A stretch of DNA of 64,000 bases from a bacterium HR37 (GCA_002898375.1 BEIN01000005.1:46237-110236); one strand, 5' to 3'; shown: positions 8,229-17,787, numbered from the stretch's first letter. Program-made: numbers and translations. Notes: generated from the sequence alone by a model not told the origin.

Positions 8229-8521
8229 CCAGAAGGCTGCTCTTGCTCAAGCTGTTTTGATAGCTCATGAACCTTTTTTGAAAGCCTAGCGATATGTCTG
8301 GAAGCAGTTCTCCTGTGTATTATACCCTTTGAGGCAGCCTTACTAAAAGCCGATACGACAACTCTTAAAGCCTCTTGGGCTCTTTGGAGGTCTCTGGCCT
8401 CTAGTGCAGCCCTCAACTTCTTTACCAGCGTTTTTAGCCGTGAGCGAACGGCTACATTCCTCATCCGTCGCTTTAAGCTCTGACGGTGCTTTTTAACGGC
8501 GGAACGAATCCTTTTTGCCAT
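8225..8521 (-). CDS. rpsT: Ribosomal protein S20
   Basis: Small-subunit protein bS20, 98 residues, which binds 16S rRNA and is a long basic three-helix bundle. The N-terminus MAKRIRSAVKKHRQSLKRR and the KKLRAALEARD..RAQEALR and KGIIHRRTASRHIARL blocks are typical. ATG 8521 has AAGGAG nine bases upstream; the earlier in-frame GTG 8530 is less likely. As in many genomes it sits tail to tail with holA. Own promoter presumably in the short gap to the transaldolase gene. Confidence 0.94.
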   Translation of the reverse strand: MAKRIRSAVKKHRQSLKRRMRNVAVRSRLKTLVKKLRAALEARDLQRAQEALRVVVSAFSKAASKGIIHRRTASRHIARLSKKVHELSKQLEQEQPSG

Positions 8522-8580
8522 ACCTACCACTCCTTAATCCGTTTGATTCCAAGCATGATAGTTTGCCAATGATAAGGGAT

Positions 8581-8608
8581 TTGTCAAATACATTTATTAT
8601 GGTATAGT
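8581..8608 (+). promoter_or_regulatory. Promoter of the transaldolase gene
   Basis: TTGTCA (8581-8586), 16 bases, TATAGT (8603-8608), predicted start near 8615, about 28 bases before ATG 8643 and ahead of the GGAGAG ribosome site. The -35 lies in ATTTGTCAAAT, which also reads TTGACA on the other strand towards rpsT. Confidence 0.5.
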
Positions 8609-8642
8609 CCAAAAGTACAACCAACCGAAGGAGAGAAGAGGT

Positions 8643-9293
8643 ATGAAGTTCTTTCTCGACACTGCAAACCTGGATGAGATTAGGGAGATAGCAAGCTACG
8701 GAGTTCTAGATGGTGTTACAACCAACCCAACCCTTGTTGCAAAAGAAGGAGAACAGGGAAGTTTTAAAGAACTGATAAGGGAAATCTGTGAGATAGTAAA
8801 CGGGCCTGTAAGCGCAGAGGTTATTAGCGCTGATGTAGAAAGGATGATAGAGGAAGCCAGAGAGCTTGCCAGAATTCATCCCAACGTTGTGGTTAAGATG
8901 CCACTTACAGAAGATGGCATCAGGGCAACAAAAAAGGTATCAGAAGAGGGAATAAGGGTAAATGTCACTCTAGTCTTCTCTCCCACACAGGCACTTTTAG
9001 CAGCAAAGGCCGGGGCAACCTATGTTAGCCCTTTTGTAGGAAGACTTGATGACATATCAAGCACGGGAATGGAGCTTGTGAAGGATATAGTAACCATTTA
9101 CAAAAACTATGGCTACAAAACTGAGGTTTTGGTTGCCAGTGTGCGCCATCCCATTCACGTTGTAGAAGCCGCAAAAGTGGGGGCTCATATTGCTACCATG
9201 CCTTACAGGGTATTTAAGCAACTCATCAAGCATCCTTTAACGGATATAGGGCTTGAAAGGTTCCTCTCAGACTGGGAAAAATTAAAGGGATAA
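8643..9293 (+). CDS. Fructose-6-phosphate aldolase/transaldolase (TalC type)
   Basis: Small transaldolase of the FSA/TalC group, 216 residues. It is a class I aldolase that forms a Schiff base through K85 in VVKMPLT, interconverting sugar phosphates in the non-oxidative pentose phosphate pathway. Start [27 protein letters not shown] and the C-terminal [18 protein letters not shown] block are diagnostic. Length and motifs fit transaldolase sensu lato; FSA and TalC activities cannot be separated by eye. Preceded by GGAGAG and a good promoter. Confidence 0.92.
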   Translation: MKFFLDTANLDEIREIASYGVLDGVTTNPTLVAKEGEQGSFKELIREICEIVNGPVSAEVISADVERMIEEARELARIHPNVVVKMPLTEDGIRATKKVSEEGIRVNVTLVFSPTQALLAAKAGATYVSPFVGRLDDISSTGMELVKDIVTIYKNYGYKTEVLVASVRHPIHVVEAAKVGAHIATMPYRVFKQLIKHPLTDIGLERFLSDWEKLKG

Positions 9294-9294
9294 G

Positions 9295-10086
9295 CTAAGA
9301 TTTAATTCCAGCTATAAAGAACTCCCTGTTACCATCTGCACCAAGTATTGGAGAGGGAATAACACCGAGTACCTTAAAGTTTAGTTCGTGCAGGAAATTT
9401 GTTATCTTGTTTATGACCTCTCTATGCTTGCTTTCATCCCTTACAATGCCCTTTTTCCCAACCTCTCCTTTCCTTACCTCAAACTGAGGTTTTATAAGCG
9501 CAACTAGGATCCCCCCATCCCTCAATATATCACGTACTGGAGGTATAACCTTGGTAAGGGATATAAAGGAAACATCTACCGTAGAGATATCTACAGGTTC
9601 CCCTATATCCTCAGGCTTTAGATACCTGGCATTAGTTCTTTCCAGAAGCACAACCCTTGGGTCCTGTCTCAGCTTCCAATGTAGCTGTCCATATCCAACA
9701 TCAACTGCGTAGACCTTTTTTGCTCCATGCTGTAGCAGGCAATCGGTAAAACCACCTGTGGATGCACCCACATCCAAGGCAACCTTATCTCTAACATCAA
9801 CCTCAAACTCCCTTAAAGCTGCCTCAAGCTTAACCCCTCCGCGACTTACGTATCTTAACAAAGACCCCTTAACCTCTAGCTTTGAATCCTCTCTTACAAG
9901 GGTCCCTGCCTTATCCACCCTGCAACCTTCAACAAACACTGATCCACTCATAATTAATGAACGCGCCTGTGCTCTTGTAGAAACTACTCCCTTTTTCAGA
10001 AGAAGAACATCTAGTCTTTCTTTTCCCTTAATACCTGCGTCCCCCAAGGTAGAAAGCGATTTCTCTAAGTGGTTCTGCTTTCTCAT
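9295..10086 (-). CDS. tlyA: TlyA-family rRNA 2'-O-methyltransferase
   Basis: TlyA-type protein: an S4 RNA-binding domain (about 24-85; RLDVLLLKKGVVSTRAQA) followed by an FtsJ-like Rossmann methyltransferase with SAM motif ALDVGASTGGFTD. Members methylate ribosomal RNA; older annotation calls them hemolysins. Length is about 263 residues from ATG 10086, but homology starts nearer residue 23, and the first 60 bases overlap the end of ispA, so a downstream start (TTG near 10047) is possible. It is the last gene of an xseB-ispA-tlyA unit, an order seen in many bacteria next to dxs. Confidence 0.9.
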   Translation of the reverse strand: MRKQNHLEKSLSTLGDAGIKGKERLDVLLLKKGVVSTRAQARSLIMSGSVFVEGCRVDKAGTLVREDSKLEVKGSLLRYVSRGGVKLEAALREFEVDVRDKVALDVGASTGGFTDCLLQHGAKKVYAVDVGYGQLHWKLRQDPRVVLLERTNARYLKPEDIGEPVDISTVDVSFISLTKVIPPVRDILRDGGILVALIKPQFEVRKGEVGKKGIVRDESKHREVINKITNFLHELNFKVLGVIPSPILGADGNREFFIAGIKS

Positions 10087-10909
10087 CAAAGTCCCTTAAG
10101 CAGGAAACGGCTTTAAGGGTAAGTTCAAGTGCTTTATCCTTTGCCTTTTTTATACCGACAATCCCCGGATACGTTGCCTTCTTTCTACGTATGTCAGAGC
10201 CTCTACTTTTCCCTATATCCTCTCCTCCCTCAATATCAAGAACATCATCTATAATCTGAAAGGCAATGCCAAGATTCCTGGAATAGGAACGTAACTGCAG
10301 GATCTGATCCTCAGTTGCTCCACCCACTTTCCCCCCTGATACAACAGAAGCCTCTATAAGAGCCCCCGTTTTTAAGTAGTGCATCCTCTCAACAGTTTCT
10401 ATGCTTACCTCTTTTCCCTCAAGTGCAAGGTCAAGGGCCTGCCCTCTAACCATACCCTTTGAACCCGCAGCTTTTGAGATCTCCCTTATAACATCAACCA
10501 CAAGATAAGGGGATATCTCACTCTGGGCAATAACAAAGAAAGCATCTGTAAGAAGGGCATCACCGGCCAGAATAGCTACAGCCTCACCAAAAACGTTATG
10601 ATTCGTTGGAACACCCCTCCTCAATGTATCGTCATCCATAGCAGGTAAATCATCGTGAATGAGGGAGTATGTATGAATCATCTCTATTGCACATGCCACA
10701 GGAAGAACATCCTCTGCTCTTCCTCCAACTGCCTCAGCAGAGGCAATACAAAGAACAGGCCTTAATCTCTTTCCACCCGCCAATATACTGTACCGCATAG
10801 ACTCATCAAGTGTAGTGATTGAATCAGAAGCATCCTTAAATAGCTCTGACAACATCCTATCAACAAGCTTTTTCCTCTCGGATATATACTCTTCTACATT
10901 AAAACCCAT
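10028..10909 (-). CDS. ispA: Polyprenyl diphosphate synthase (FPP/GGPP synthase, IspA type)
   Basis: Trans-prenyltransferase that condenses IPP with allylic diphosphates; 293 residues. First aspartate-rich motif DDLPAMDDD at 86-94, second DDVLD at 221-225 with FQII before it, and GGKRLRP at 45-51. The residues before the first motif (YSLIH) match E. coli IspA, pointing to a short product (C15 or C20). It starts four bases after the xseB stop and overlaps tlyA, so the three genes are likely one operon. ispG (same MEP pathway) lies at 47.9-48.9 kb; dxs is not here. Confidence 0.92.
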   Translation of the reverse strand: MGFNVEEYISERKKLVDRMLSELFKDASDSITTLDESMRYSILAGGKRLRPVLCIASAEAVGGRAEDVLPVACAIEMIHTYSLIHDDLPAMDDDTLRRGVPTNHNVFGEAVAILAGDALLTDAFFVIAQSEISPYLVVDVIREISKAAGSKGMVRGQALDLALEGKEVSIETVERMHYLKTGALIEASVVSGGKVGGATEDQILQLRSYSRNLGIAFQIIDDVLDIEGGEDIGKSRGSDIRRKKATYPGIVGIKKAKDKALELTLKAVSCLRDFDEKAEPLREIAFYLGGRRY

Positions 10910-10912
10910 AGG

Positions 10913-11137
10913 CTACTCTTCTTCCGGATTAAAACTCTTTCTAACTATCTCTCCACCCTCACCCTCTACCAGTATCTCTACCTTTTTTTGAACCTCGTTT
11001 AACCTGCAGTAGCAAAGATCCACAAGCTTAATGCCTCTTTCAAAAAGGCTTACAGACTCCTCAAGAGAGAGATTCCCATCTTCTAGCTTCTCAATTATCT
11101 CTTTAAGTTCTAATAATGCCTCTTCAAAGGTCTTCAT
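10913..11137 (-). CDS. xseB: Exodeoxyribonuclease VII small subunit
   Basis: XseB, 74 residues: MKTFEEALLELKEIIEKLEDGNLSLEESVSLFERGIKLVDLC is the standard coiled helical hairpin. It binds XseA to form exonuclease VII, which degrades single-stranded DNA. The large subunit xseA is not in this window, although it is often adjacent. First gene of the xseB-ispA-tlyA group; only 43 bases separate it from the stop of the antiporter gene, so transcription may continue from there. Confidence 0.9.
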   Translation of the reverse strand: MKTFEEALLELKEIIEKLEDGNLSLEESVSLFERGIKLVDLCYCRLNEVQKKVEILVEGEGGEIVRKSFNPEEE

Positions 11138-11180
11138 CTGTAGTTATTTTAGCCGTGCTGATGAAACTATACAAGTAACT

Positions 11181-13025
11181 CTAGACAGTTATCTGATTGC
11201 ACTCTTTAAAGCCCAATTTCTCCGTTAGACTAAGCCCATTTGCTAAATCAACAAACACTATTTTGTCTCCTTTTTCAATAGAGAGATTGCTTCTACATAT
11301 AAGCGTGTCTTTAAGCTTCCCTCGTATCAAAAGAACTGCAATAACATCCTGGGGAACCGGTATATCCTCTATTTTCCTTCCTGCAAGACCATCTTCCACG
11401 TAACATTCAAAAACTCTGTATTCCTTGTGAGCCACCTTGTGATTGATCTCGTACATGTTAAGGGGTTTCCCAAAAGCAATATCCAAACCAAGTTTTGCTA
11501 TGGTTTCCTTTCCCATATTACTCTCTATCATGTTTAAAACCGGGAATGCAGCTTTTATACCAAAATCATCTTTTACCAGTTTGCTTACCAAAAGGTTTAC
11601 CTTGTTGCTTGTTGTAACCGCAAGCAGGGTATCAGCCTCAGTAATGCCTACCTTTTCAAGGTTATCCGGGTCAAGGCTGTTACCCTCCACAACATCAAAC
11701 CCCTCTACGTAAGCTATCCGCACAAGGTTTTCGTTTGTATCTATAAGCCCAACTTCCCTACCGTTCTTTTTAAGGAGTTTTCCCACTAACCTTCCAAATG
11801 CATTGGCACCAACAATAACCACCCTTCTACTCTCTGTTAATACCCCCAGTATCCTTGCAACACCATTTGCAGTAAGTCCCTGTATGAGAACGGAAATACC
11901 TATGGTTAAAAAGACCAGTCCCTGGATCTCATCCCCCCACGTCATTCCCCTTCTTTCAAGCTGGATAGCAAATATTGAAGATACCGATGCTGCTACAATT
12001 CCCCTCGGGCATATATAGGAGAGAAAAACCTTTTCCCTAAAATGCAGATCAGATCCGATGGTAGAGATAAAAACCTCGATAGGACGAACTATAAAGAGAA
12101 GGGCAAGAACAACCAGCACCCCATTCCAGCCAAGTATTGAAACATGCTTTAGCTCCAGATTTGCAGATAATAGGATAAAAAGAAGGGAGATTACAAGGAC
12201 TGAGAGCTTACCCTTAAACTTTCTCAGTGTATCTTCTTCAGGTATATCCATATTTCCCAAAATAGCCCCAGAAGCAACTGCAGCCATAAGACCAGATTCT
12301 GCAATTAAAGCCTCTGATAGCGCATAGATTCCCAGCGCCGATGCTAAAACGAATAGATCAGCAATCTCTTCCATAAGCAGGGACCATCTCTTTACAATCT
12401 TTCCTATTAGAAAACCACCTATTACACCAACTACCGTTCCTATTGCCAGCCTAAAGAAAACGAGGAAAAAACTATGCAAGAAGGACAGTGATTCCTGAAC
12501 TATCAGTTCAAATACAAATATTGCAACCATAGCCCCTATGGGATCTATAAAAACACCCTCTGACTCCAGTATGTTCTTCAGCCTAGAACCCACTTTTACC
12601 CTTCTTAAGAGTGGGTGTATTACGGTAGGACCCGTTACTATAACAAGAGAGCCAAAAAGGAAGGCCTTTTCCCATGATATATCCATTATCACTCTTGCAA
12701 AAAAAGCCCCCAGAAACATAGTTATCAGACCGCCATAGGTGATAAGGGGAAGGATAACCTTCTGGTGTTTTTTTATCTCGGATTTATCAAGATTAAGACC
12801 GGCTTCAAAAAGTATTATTGCCACACAGAGCTTTATAATAGTCTCAAATCCTCCCCCCAGAAGCTCAGGGTTAAGGATACCGAGAACCTCAGGACCTATT
12901 GCAATTCCTATCACAAACAGGGGAACTATACTAGGGATTCCCATAAAAGCAGAAATAAGTTGTGCAACTATACCTGAAGTAATGGCAATTACAGTCATCC
13001 ACAAAAGAGAATCAGCTCCACTCAT
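11181..13025 (-). CDS. CPA1-type cation:proton antiporter with TrkA domains
   Basis: NhaP/CPA1-type Na+(K+)/H+ antiporter of 614 residues in the inner membrane. About 12 transmembrane helices occupy residues 5-390, including LFVIGIAIGPEVLG and ESEGVFIDPIGA; a TrkA-N Rossmann domain begins VVIVGANAFGRLVG (about 405) and a TrkA-C-like domain covers the last 70 residues, so activity is probably gated by a nucleotide. ATG 13025 has AAGGAGGA nine bases upstream; a longer frame starts 17 codons earlier without a site. Which ion is carried cannot be told from sequence. Confidence 0.88.
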   Translation of the reverse strand: MSGADSLLWMTVIAITSGIVAQLISAFMGIPSIVPLFVIGIAIGPEVLGILNPELLGGGFETIIKLCVAIILFEAGLNLDKSEIKKHQKVILPLITYGGLITMFLGAFFARVIMDISWEKAFLFGSLVIVTGPTVIHPLLRRVKVGSRLKNILESEGVFIDPIGAMVAIFVFELIVQESLSFLHSFFLVFFRLAIGTVVGVIGGFLIGKIVKRWSLLMEEIADLFVLASALGIYALSEALIAESGLMAAVASGAILGNMDIPEEDTLRKFKGKLSVLVISLLFILLSANLELKHVSILGWNGVLVVLALLFIVRPIEVFISTIGSDLHFREKVFLSYICPRGIVAASVSSIFAIQLERRGMTWGDEIQGLVFLTIGISVLIQGLTANGVARILGVLTESRRVVIVGANAFGRLVGKLLKKNGREVGLIDTNENLVRIAYVEGFDVVEGNSLDPDNLEKVGITEADTLLAVTTSNKVNLLVSKLVKDDFGIKAAFPVLNMIESNMGKETIAKLGLDIAFGKPLNMYEINHKVAHKEYRVFECYVEDGLAGRKIEDIPVPQDVIAVLLIRGKLKDTLICRSNLSIEKGDKIVFVDLANGLSLTEKLGFKECNQITV

Positions 13026-13182
13026 AAACCACATCCTCCTTGTACCATAACTGCTTAAAAACTGCAGTAAGCACAAAACCTAAAAAATTTACATATTTTA
13101 CTGCACCAAACAGAACTTAGCAAAGTTAAATTAAAATAAATAGGCAGGGTAAAATATACACGAGGAAACCCAGGAGGGTAGG

Positions 13183-13944
13183 ATGAAACTTAAAGACAAA
13201 GTGGCGATAGTAACAGGAGGAGGAACAGGTATAGGAAGGGCCACCTCCATTCTCCTAGCAAAAGAGGGGGCCAGAGTAACGGTTGCGGGAAGAAGAGAGG
13301 AAAAGCTCATTGAAACAGTAGAGAAGATCAAAGAGAACGGAGGAGCAGCACACCATGTCACCGCAGACATATCAAAGGAAAAAGATACCCTAAGGATAGT
13401 TAAGGAAACGGTTAATGAGTTTGGAAAACTTGATATTCTTGTAAACAATGCAGGTGTATTTAAAGGAATCCCGCTTGTAGAGACCTCTGAGGAAGACTAC
13501 AACTACATAATGGATATAAACCTTAAAGGAACCTTCTTTATGTGTAAGCACGCTGTTACGGAAATGAAAGAAGGCGGGGTAATTGTAAATGTTGCAAGCA
13601 CACTTGGGATCAAAGGATTTAGAGGATTTACAACAGCAGCATACTCCGCCTCAAAAGCAGGGGTGATAATGCTTACAAAAGCACTTGCACTCGAGCTTGC
13701 CTGCTACAGAATAAGGGTAAACTGCGTATGCCCCGGTGTTGTAGAGACGGAGCTATTTGAAACCCTAGGTATACCAAAAGAAAAAATCCCAGAGAGAATG
13801 AAAATGTGGGAAGAGTTTCACCCAATTGGAAGAAACGGGAAACCCGAAGACGTTGCACGGGCTATTCTTTTCCTCGCATCTGATGACTCTTCATGGGCTA
13901 CAGGAGCTATTCTGGCCCTGGACGGAGGGATAACAGCAGGATAG
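13183..13944 (+). CDS. SDR-family oxidoreductase
   Basis: Classical short-chain dehydrogenase, 253 residues. Cofactor motif TGGGTGIG (11-18), NNAG (88-91), catalytic S139, Y154 and K158 (YSASK). The residues after the second strand (AGRREEK) suggest NADP(H). Closest in look to 3-oxoacyl-ACP reductase/glucose dehydrogenase-like SDRs; substrate is not predictable. A good AGGAGG precedes ATG 13183. It stands alone, divergent from the antiporter and converging on the M1-ChaN gene. Confidence 0.88.
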   Translation: MKLKDKVAIVTGGGTGIGRATSILLAKEGARVTVAGRREEKLIETVEKIKENGGAAHHVTADISKEKDTLRIVKETVNEFGKLDILVNNAGVFKGIPLVETSEEDYNYIMDINLKGTFFMCKHAVTEMKEGGVIVNVASTLGIKGFRGFTTAAYSASKAGVIMLTKALALELACYRIRVNCVCPGVVETELFETLGIPKEKIPERMKMWEEFHPIGRNGKPEDVARAILFLASDDSSWATGAILALDGGITAG

Positions 13945-13952
13945 GGTAATCA

Positions 13953-16895
13953 CTAAAACACTATCTCGGCCACCATTTCCCTACCATTCCTTAAAAACCT
14001 GACCTTTACTACACTTCCTCTGTCCTTGTAAAAAAGTGCAATCTTTAGGTCATCAAAATCCCTTACAGGATAGCTATCAAGGGAAATGATGATATCTCCT
14101 ACTCTCAATCCAGAATTTCTTGCTATGCTTTCTTTTTTAAATCCGGATACCTTTAAACCATTATCCTCTTTCACAACAAGAATACCAAGTTCAGGTGATC
14201 CCAGGGCCTCAATCTTTTCCGGATAAAGGATATAATCACCTATACCAATGTCGGGTTCTTCATCGAGGAGTATTATAGAGTAATCGTAACCGTTTCTTCT
14301 TAAAACCCTTTTTGGTATACCCCAGCCGTATTTAACATGCTCACTTCCGGCTAAAACAACCATCTGATAATCCCTGTTCTCCCTGAGAAAACCATCTATG
14401 GATTCAGCCATATACTCATCCCAGATTATCTGTGCCTGGAGAAAGAACTCAAACTTGTTCCCACCAACCTCAGGATGCCCGGAGAAGATCCTCTTTAGCC
14501 TTTCCCTATAACCCTTAACAGAAAAATCCATTTGAGAGGGAAGGTGTTTTCTTTCTTCCTCCGCTAATGATTCTATTCCGCCTTGTGCAACCTTTTTTAC
14601 AATGCTGCTATCAATATTTAAGGCCACTACTGGAATCCTTTTTGCCCTGGCAAAATCTATTATCGGTTTGTATAGATTATAGTCAAATCCCCATCTCTTA
14701 AAGTACTCCGTTTGCCTGAGAAACTGCACCTCATCTATTTTTCCTTCTATATAATCGTCTATAACATGCTGGAAGGGTTTTTGAAACATCTCCATTCCTA
14801 TAGCAACCTTTCTTCCCTCTCCATATAAAGACTTAATGATATTTAGCTGGGCCACATGATGAGCATACCGGTCATGACGCTCCCCTATGTATATGATCTT
14901 TTTATCCTTTACCGCGTTAACTACACTCTCCAGATTACCTGCTAAGGAAACAGGTAAAGCCCTTACCGGCTCCCTTACCTTAAGAACAATGCCCCTCATT
15001 GATTCCTCTACCCTACTGTATACGTTCTCCCCGCCGTTAAAAGAAAGAGATGAGTACTTATCAAGATGCAATAATTTCCTAAAGCCAAGCTCCACCTCAA
15101 GCTTTGATTTACCCTGCAGAATGGCAACCACTTCATCCTCATTCCACGGATTTCTCCTTACAAAGATACTAAAACCCGCATCGGGAAAACCGATTCTTCC
15201 AAAAAGCCTTTTCACCAAAGGATTTTCTCCATCACAAACAACAAAGGAGCTGGATCTTATCTCTTTAAATGCAAATTCTTCTGGCATTTTTAAAATAGTT
15301 TCTTTACCCTTTCCTGTAAAGAAACCAGCTATATAAGCACACCTTTCCCTGCTCTCCCCTGACTCTGGCAGGACAAAATAGAGCTTTTTCTTTCCCAGCA
15401 TTCTTGAGATAACCGGTGGAAATTCATCGGTTGTAAGCCTTCTAAAGACATCGTAGTTCTCATCAACCACAATCCTTAACGGCTCATCTTCTAAATAGAA
15501 GGTAAACCTTTCACTCCTTCTAGAGGATTCGATTAACTTGGTAATCCTTTTACCACCTGAAAAGTAAATTGAAATCAGTATAAGCAGTCTATAAACATCT
15601 CCTCTCTGCACAATATCAAATGTTAAGCGAAATTTCCCCTTGTGGATTTTAAGCCCTACATTCTCAATTCCTATCTCCGGAGCTCCTACCCTATACAACC
15701 ACTGGTTAAAAAACCAGCTGAGATCACCTCCGTACCTTCTCTCAAATGCCACTCTTATATCATCCCAAGATACCCTCTTAAACCCGCCCTCAACTATGAG
15801 ATCCCTAAGGGAAGAATAAAAAACCCTTCCTCCAACCGTTTTCATAAGCATATGAAAAACCATGGCAGATTTTCCATAACCTATAGCCCTTGACAGGTTA
15901 TCACGTGGATACCTAAACTCATTCAGAGGAAACTCTCTTTTTCCCCCAGCATAAGAGTTGTACTTTACAAGCAGGCTCTTTCGGTACTCCCAACCCCTGC
16001 CCTTAAGTTCTTCATATAGATGGTCTGCAAGGTAAGTTGTGATACCCTCAGCCCAGTTACCTCCCTTAGGGTTAACGTAGAGGTAGCTACCAAACCACTG
16101 ATGGAGAATCTCGTGTCCCAAAGAGGTTTCAACGATGAAAGGAAGGTTTAAAACCTTTTTGCCAAAAACAATAAGTGTGGGAGCAGAATACCCTACAGGC
16201 AAGTTAACCTCTACAATTGAGAGCCTTTTATAGGGGAATTTATAAAGAACATCCTCGTATCTATCTATGTACCTTCTGGTGTATTCAATATAGCCTTCTG
16301 AGAGATGATGCTCTTCCCTGAAGAAGTAAGTGTAAATGTTAATTCCCTTATACTGTTTCCATCTCACCCTAAATTCCTTAGAAGCTATAAGGTGGATTTT
16401 CTCAAGCGGATGGGGAAAACCAAATTCAAATACCCGATACCCACCTTCATTATAACTTCTTACCGCTTCAGCCTCGGATACCGCTTTAAAACCTCTTGGT
16501 AACCTAACGGTAAGATTATAAACAGAGAGGTCATCCACAAACGGATACCATCGATCCAGTAAGACCACATTTCGTTCATCTATACTGTTCTCAAAAAGCC
16601 CCTCATAGACAATAACAATCGGTTTACCTTTCTCTCCTGAGATAACGATGCTGCCACCCGTTTTCTCTAAAGGCAGGGAGCTAACCTCAACAATATTTAA
16701 CCCTTCCGTATAAAAGGTTACATATCCCGTGTAATCCGGGATAAACTCTGCCCTACCAATCACTTTTGATTTATGTGTATCTATGTTGACCTCCAGGTTA
16801 TACAGGGAAGATGCTCTTAAGCTTAGTGGATAAAATAGAAGCAAAAGAAACGGATAGAGAGCAAACACCAATCTCATAACAAACCTCGATAACAC
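13953..16895 (-). CDS. M1 metallopeptidase-ChaN-PDZ fusion protein, exported
   Basis: A 980-residue exported protein joining three modules. After a signal sequence (to about residue 28) comes an M1-type gluzincin domain with zinc motif H261-E-I-L-H265 and E283 in WAEGITTYLAD. From about 655 to 880 is a ChaN/DUF399 domain (IYIGERHDRYAHH; IGMEMFQ; LAGSEHVKYG), a family known for haem binding and iron regulation in enterics and Campylobacter. A PDZ domain (about 895-978, GLRVGDIIISL) ends it. The GTG start overlaps the stop of the SLOG gene; an ATG at 16877 would give a more usual signal peptide. A Fur-like box heads the cluster. Likely periplasmic or outer-membrane associated. Confidence 0.85.
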   Translation of the reverse strand: MLSRFVMRLVFALYPFLLLLFYPLSLRASSLYNLEVNIDTHKSKVIGRAEFIPDYTGYVTFYTEGLNIVEVSSLPLEKTGGSIVISGEKGKPIVIVYEGLFENSIDERNVVLLDRWYPFVDDLSVYNLTVRLPRGFKAVSEAEAVRSYNEGGYRVFEFGFPHPLEKIHLIASKEFRVRWKQYKGINIYTYFFREEHHLSEGYIEYTRRYIDRYEDVLYKFPYKRLSIVEVNLPVGYSAPTLIVFGKKVLNLPFIVETSLGHEILHQWFGSYLYVNPKGGNWAEGITTYLADHLYEELKGRGWEYRKSLLVKYNSYAGGKREFPLNEFRYPRDNLSRAIGYGKSAMVFHMLMKTVGGRVFYSSLRDLIVEGGFKRVSWDDIRVAFERRYGGDLSWFFNQWLYRVGAPEIGIENVGLKIHKGKFRLTFDIVQRGDVYRLLILISIYFSGGKRITKLIESSRRSERFTFYLEDEPLRIVVDENYDVFRRLTTDEFPPVISRMLGKKKLYFVLPESGESRERCAYIAGFFTGKGKETILKMPEEFAFKEIRSSSFVVCDGENPLVKRLFGRIGFPDAGFSIFVRRNPWNEDEVVAILQGKSKLEVELGFRKLLHLDKYSSLSFNGGENVYSRVEESMRGIVLKVREPVRALPVSLAGNLESVVNAVKDKKIIYIGERHDRYAHHVAQLNIIKSLYGEGRKVAIGMEMFQKPFQHVIDDYIEGKIDEVQFLRQTEYFKRWGFDYNLYKPIIDFARAKRIPVVALNIDSSIVKKVAQGGIESLAEEERKHLPSQMDFSVKGYRERLKRIFSGHPEVGGNKFEFFLQAQIIWDEYMAESIDGFLRENRDYQMVVLAGSEHVKYGWGIPKRVLRRNGYDYSIILLDEEPDIGIGDYILYPEKIEALGSPELGILVVKEDNGLKVSGFKKESIARNSGLRVGDIIISLDSYPVRDFDDLKIALFYKDRGSVVKVRFLRNGREMVAEIVF

Positions 16896-17380
16896 TATCT
16901 ACTATCCTTAGGTTCCAAAGGCAATAAAAGGTGCTCCAGCAACCTAAAGCTTACACCATATATTCCCCGTGCCTCGCTTTCTCTGTTTCCTGCCACATTA
17001 AGAATCGAGACCCTGTGGTTTTTAAGCCAGTTATTAAACTTTTCCCTTTCCTTTAAGAAATCAAAATCCCTATTAATAGCTATAAGATATAGAGGTTTTC
17101 CAAGCTCTTTGCATTTCTGATAAGTTAGCCTTGTACCACCAATTAAATACCTGTATATAATCAGTGTTCCATCGGCATAGATCAGGTTCTTAACAGTTCT
17201 GACCCTGTAGTCATAACTCTCAGTCTCCACAAGGAAGGTATACGTATCCGGTATCCTGCCATCCTCTGCCCTTCTATTCCTGGGAATAAATCCGAAATAG
17301 TCAATACCGTGCTTTATAGCAAAATCCAGTGCAGCTCTATCAACACCTGTCTGACCTCCGGATACAATCTGCCTGATCAC
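16895..17380 (-). CDS. SLOG-domain protein, putative molybdenum-carrier type
   Basis: A 161-residue protein of the SLOG/Rossmann superfamily annotated in databases as putative molybdenum carrier (MoCo_carrier type). The nucleotide-binding signature SGGQTGVDRAALDFAI (7-22) is at the N-terminus, with ADGTLIIY in the middle. SLOG domains bind nucleotide-derived ligands; direct molybdenum binding is not proven. Starts with GTG 17380 and no clear ribosome site. Its stop overlaps the first base of the M1-ChaN gene, so the two are coupled; the small Cys-rich gene is 114 bases upstream. Confidence 0.8.
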   Translation of the reverse strand: MIRQIVSGGQTGVDRAALDFAIKHGIDYFGFIPRNRRAEDGRIPDTYTFLVETESYDYRVRTVKNLIYADGTLIIYRYLIGGTRLTYQKCKELGKPLYLIAINRDFDFLKEREKFNNWLKNHRVSILNVAGNRESEARGIYGVSFRLLEHLLLPLEPKDSR

Positions 17381-17494
17381 ATAAACATAATTACACTAAA
17401 ATTAAGATTTGGGAAAGAAGTAACAAACAGGATCCTAAACGGTTTTTTTAAGAAATCGATAAACAAAAAGAGAAATTTATACGTGCTTGCTATC

Positions 17495-17716
17495 TTAAGA
17501 AATTACCTTCCCTTCACTAAAATCATATACAACCCCGAGTTCAAGAGCCTCAACAAGCATCTCAGCCAGCTTCATAAGATCCACACGAGTTAATCTAAGA
17601 GTTATGTTTCCTATAGACAGGTGGTAGAAATCACAACATCTGCACTTACTGATGCTACCGATATCAGAGCTTGAAAGAGCCAGGGCTTCTGTTTTATAAG
17701 AATAGGTTCGCCTCAT
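17495..17716 (-). CDS. Small Cys-rich protein, first gene after the Fur-like box
   Basis: A 73-residue protein I cannot name with certainty. The middle shows C25-x-C27-C28-x3-H32 followed by LSIGNITLRLT, then a C-terminal amphipathic helix (LMKLAEMLVEAL). This resembles small uncharacterised proteins with a C-x2-C..YHL.FGN..L core (a DUF6686-like pattern), so metal binding is possible. ATG 17716 is preceded by AGGAG with close spacing. It is the first gene downstream of a promoter with a 7-1-7 Fur-like box and probably the head of the ChaN operon. Confidence 0.65.
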   Translation of the reverse strand: MRRTYSYKTEALALSSSDIGSISKCRCCDFYHLSIGNITLRLTRVDLMKLAEMLVEALELGVVYDFSEGKVIS

Positions 17717-17787
17717 CTCCTGTACCTCTCCACTAAGGTATAGACCTTTATGCTAAGCCTTTTTTAAACCCAGCATCTAATTAAAAT

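Noticed and set aside
14887..15336. 149-codon open frame inside the M1-ChaN gene, opposite strand
   Set aside because: Antisense shadow of a well supported gene with clear domain motifs.
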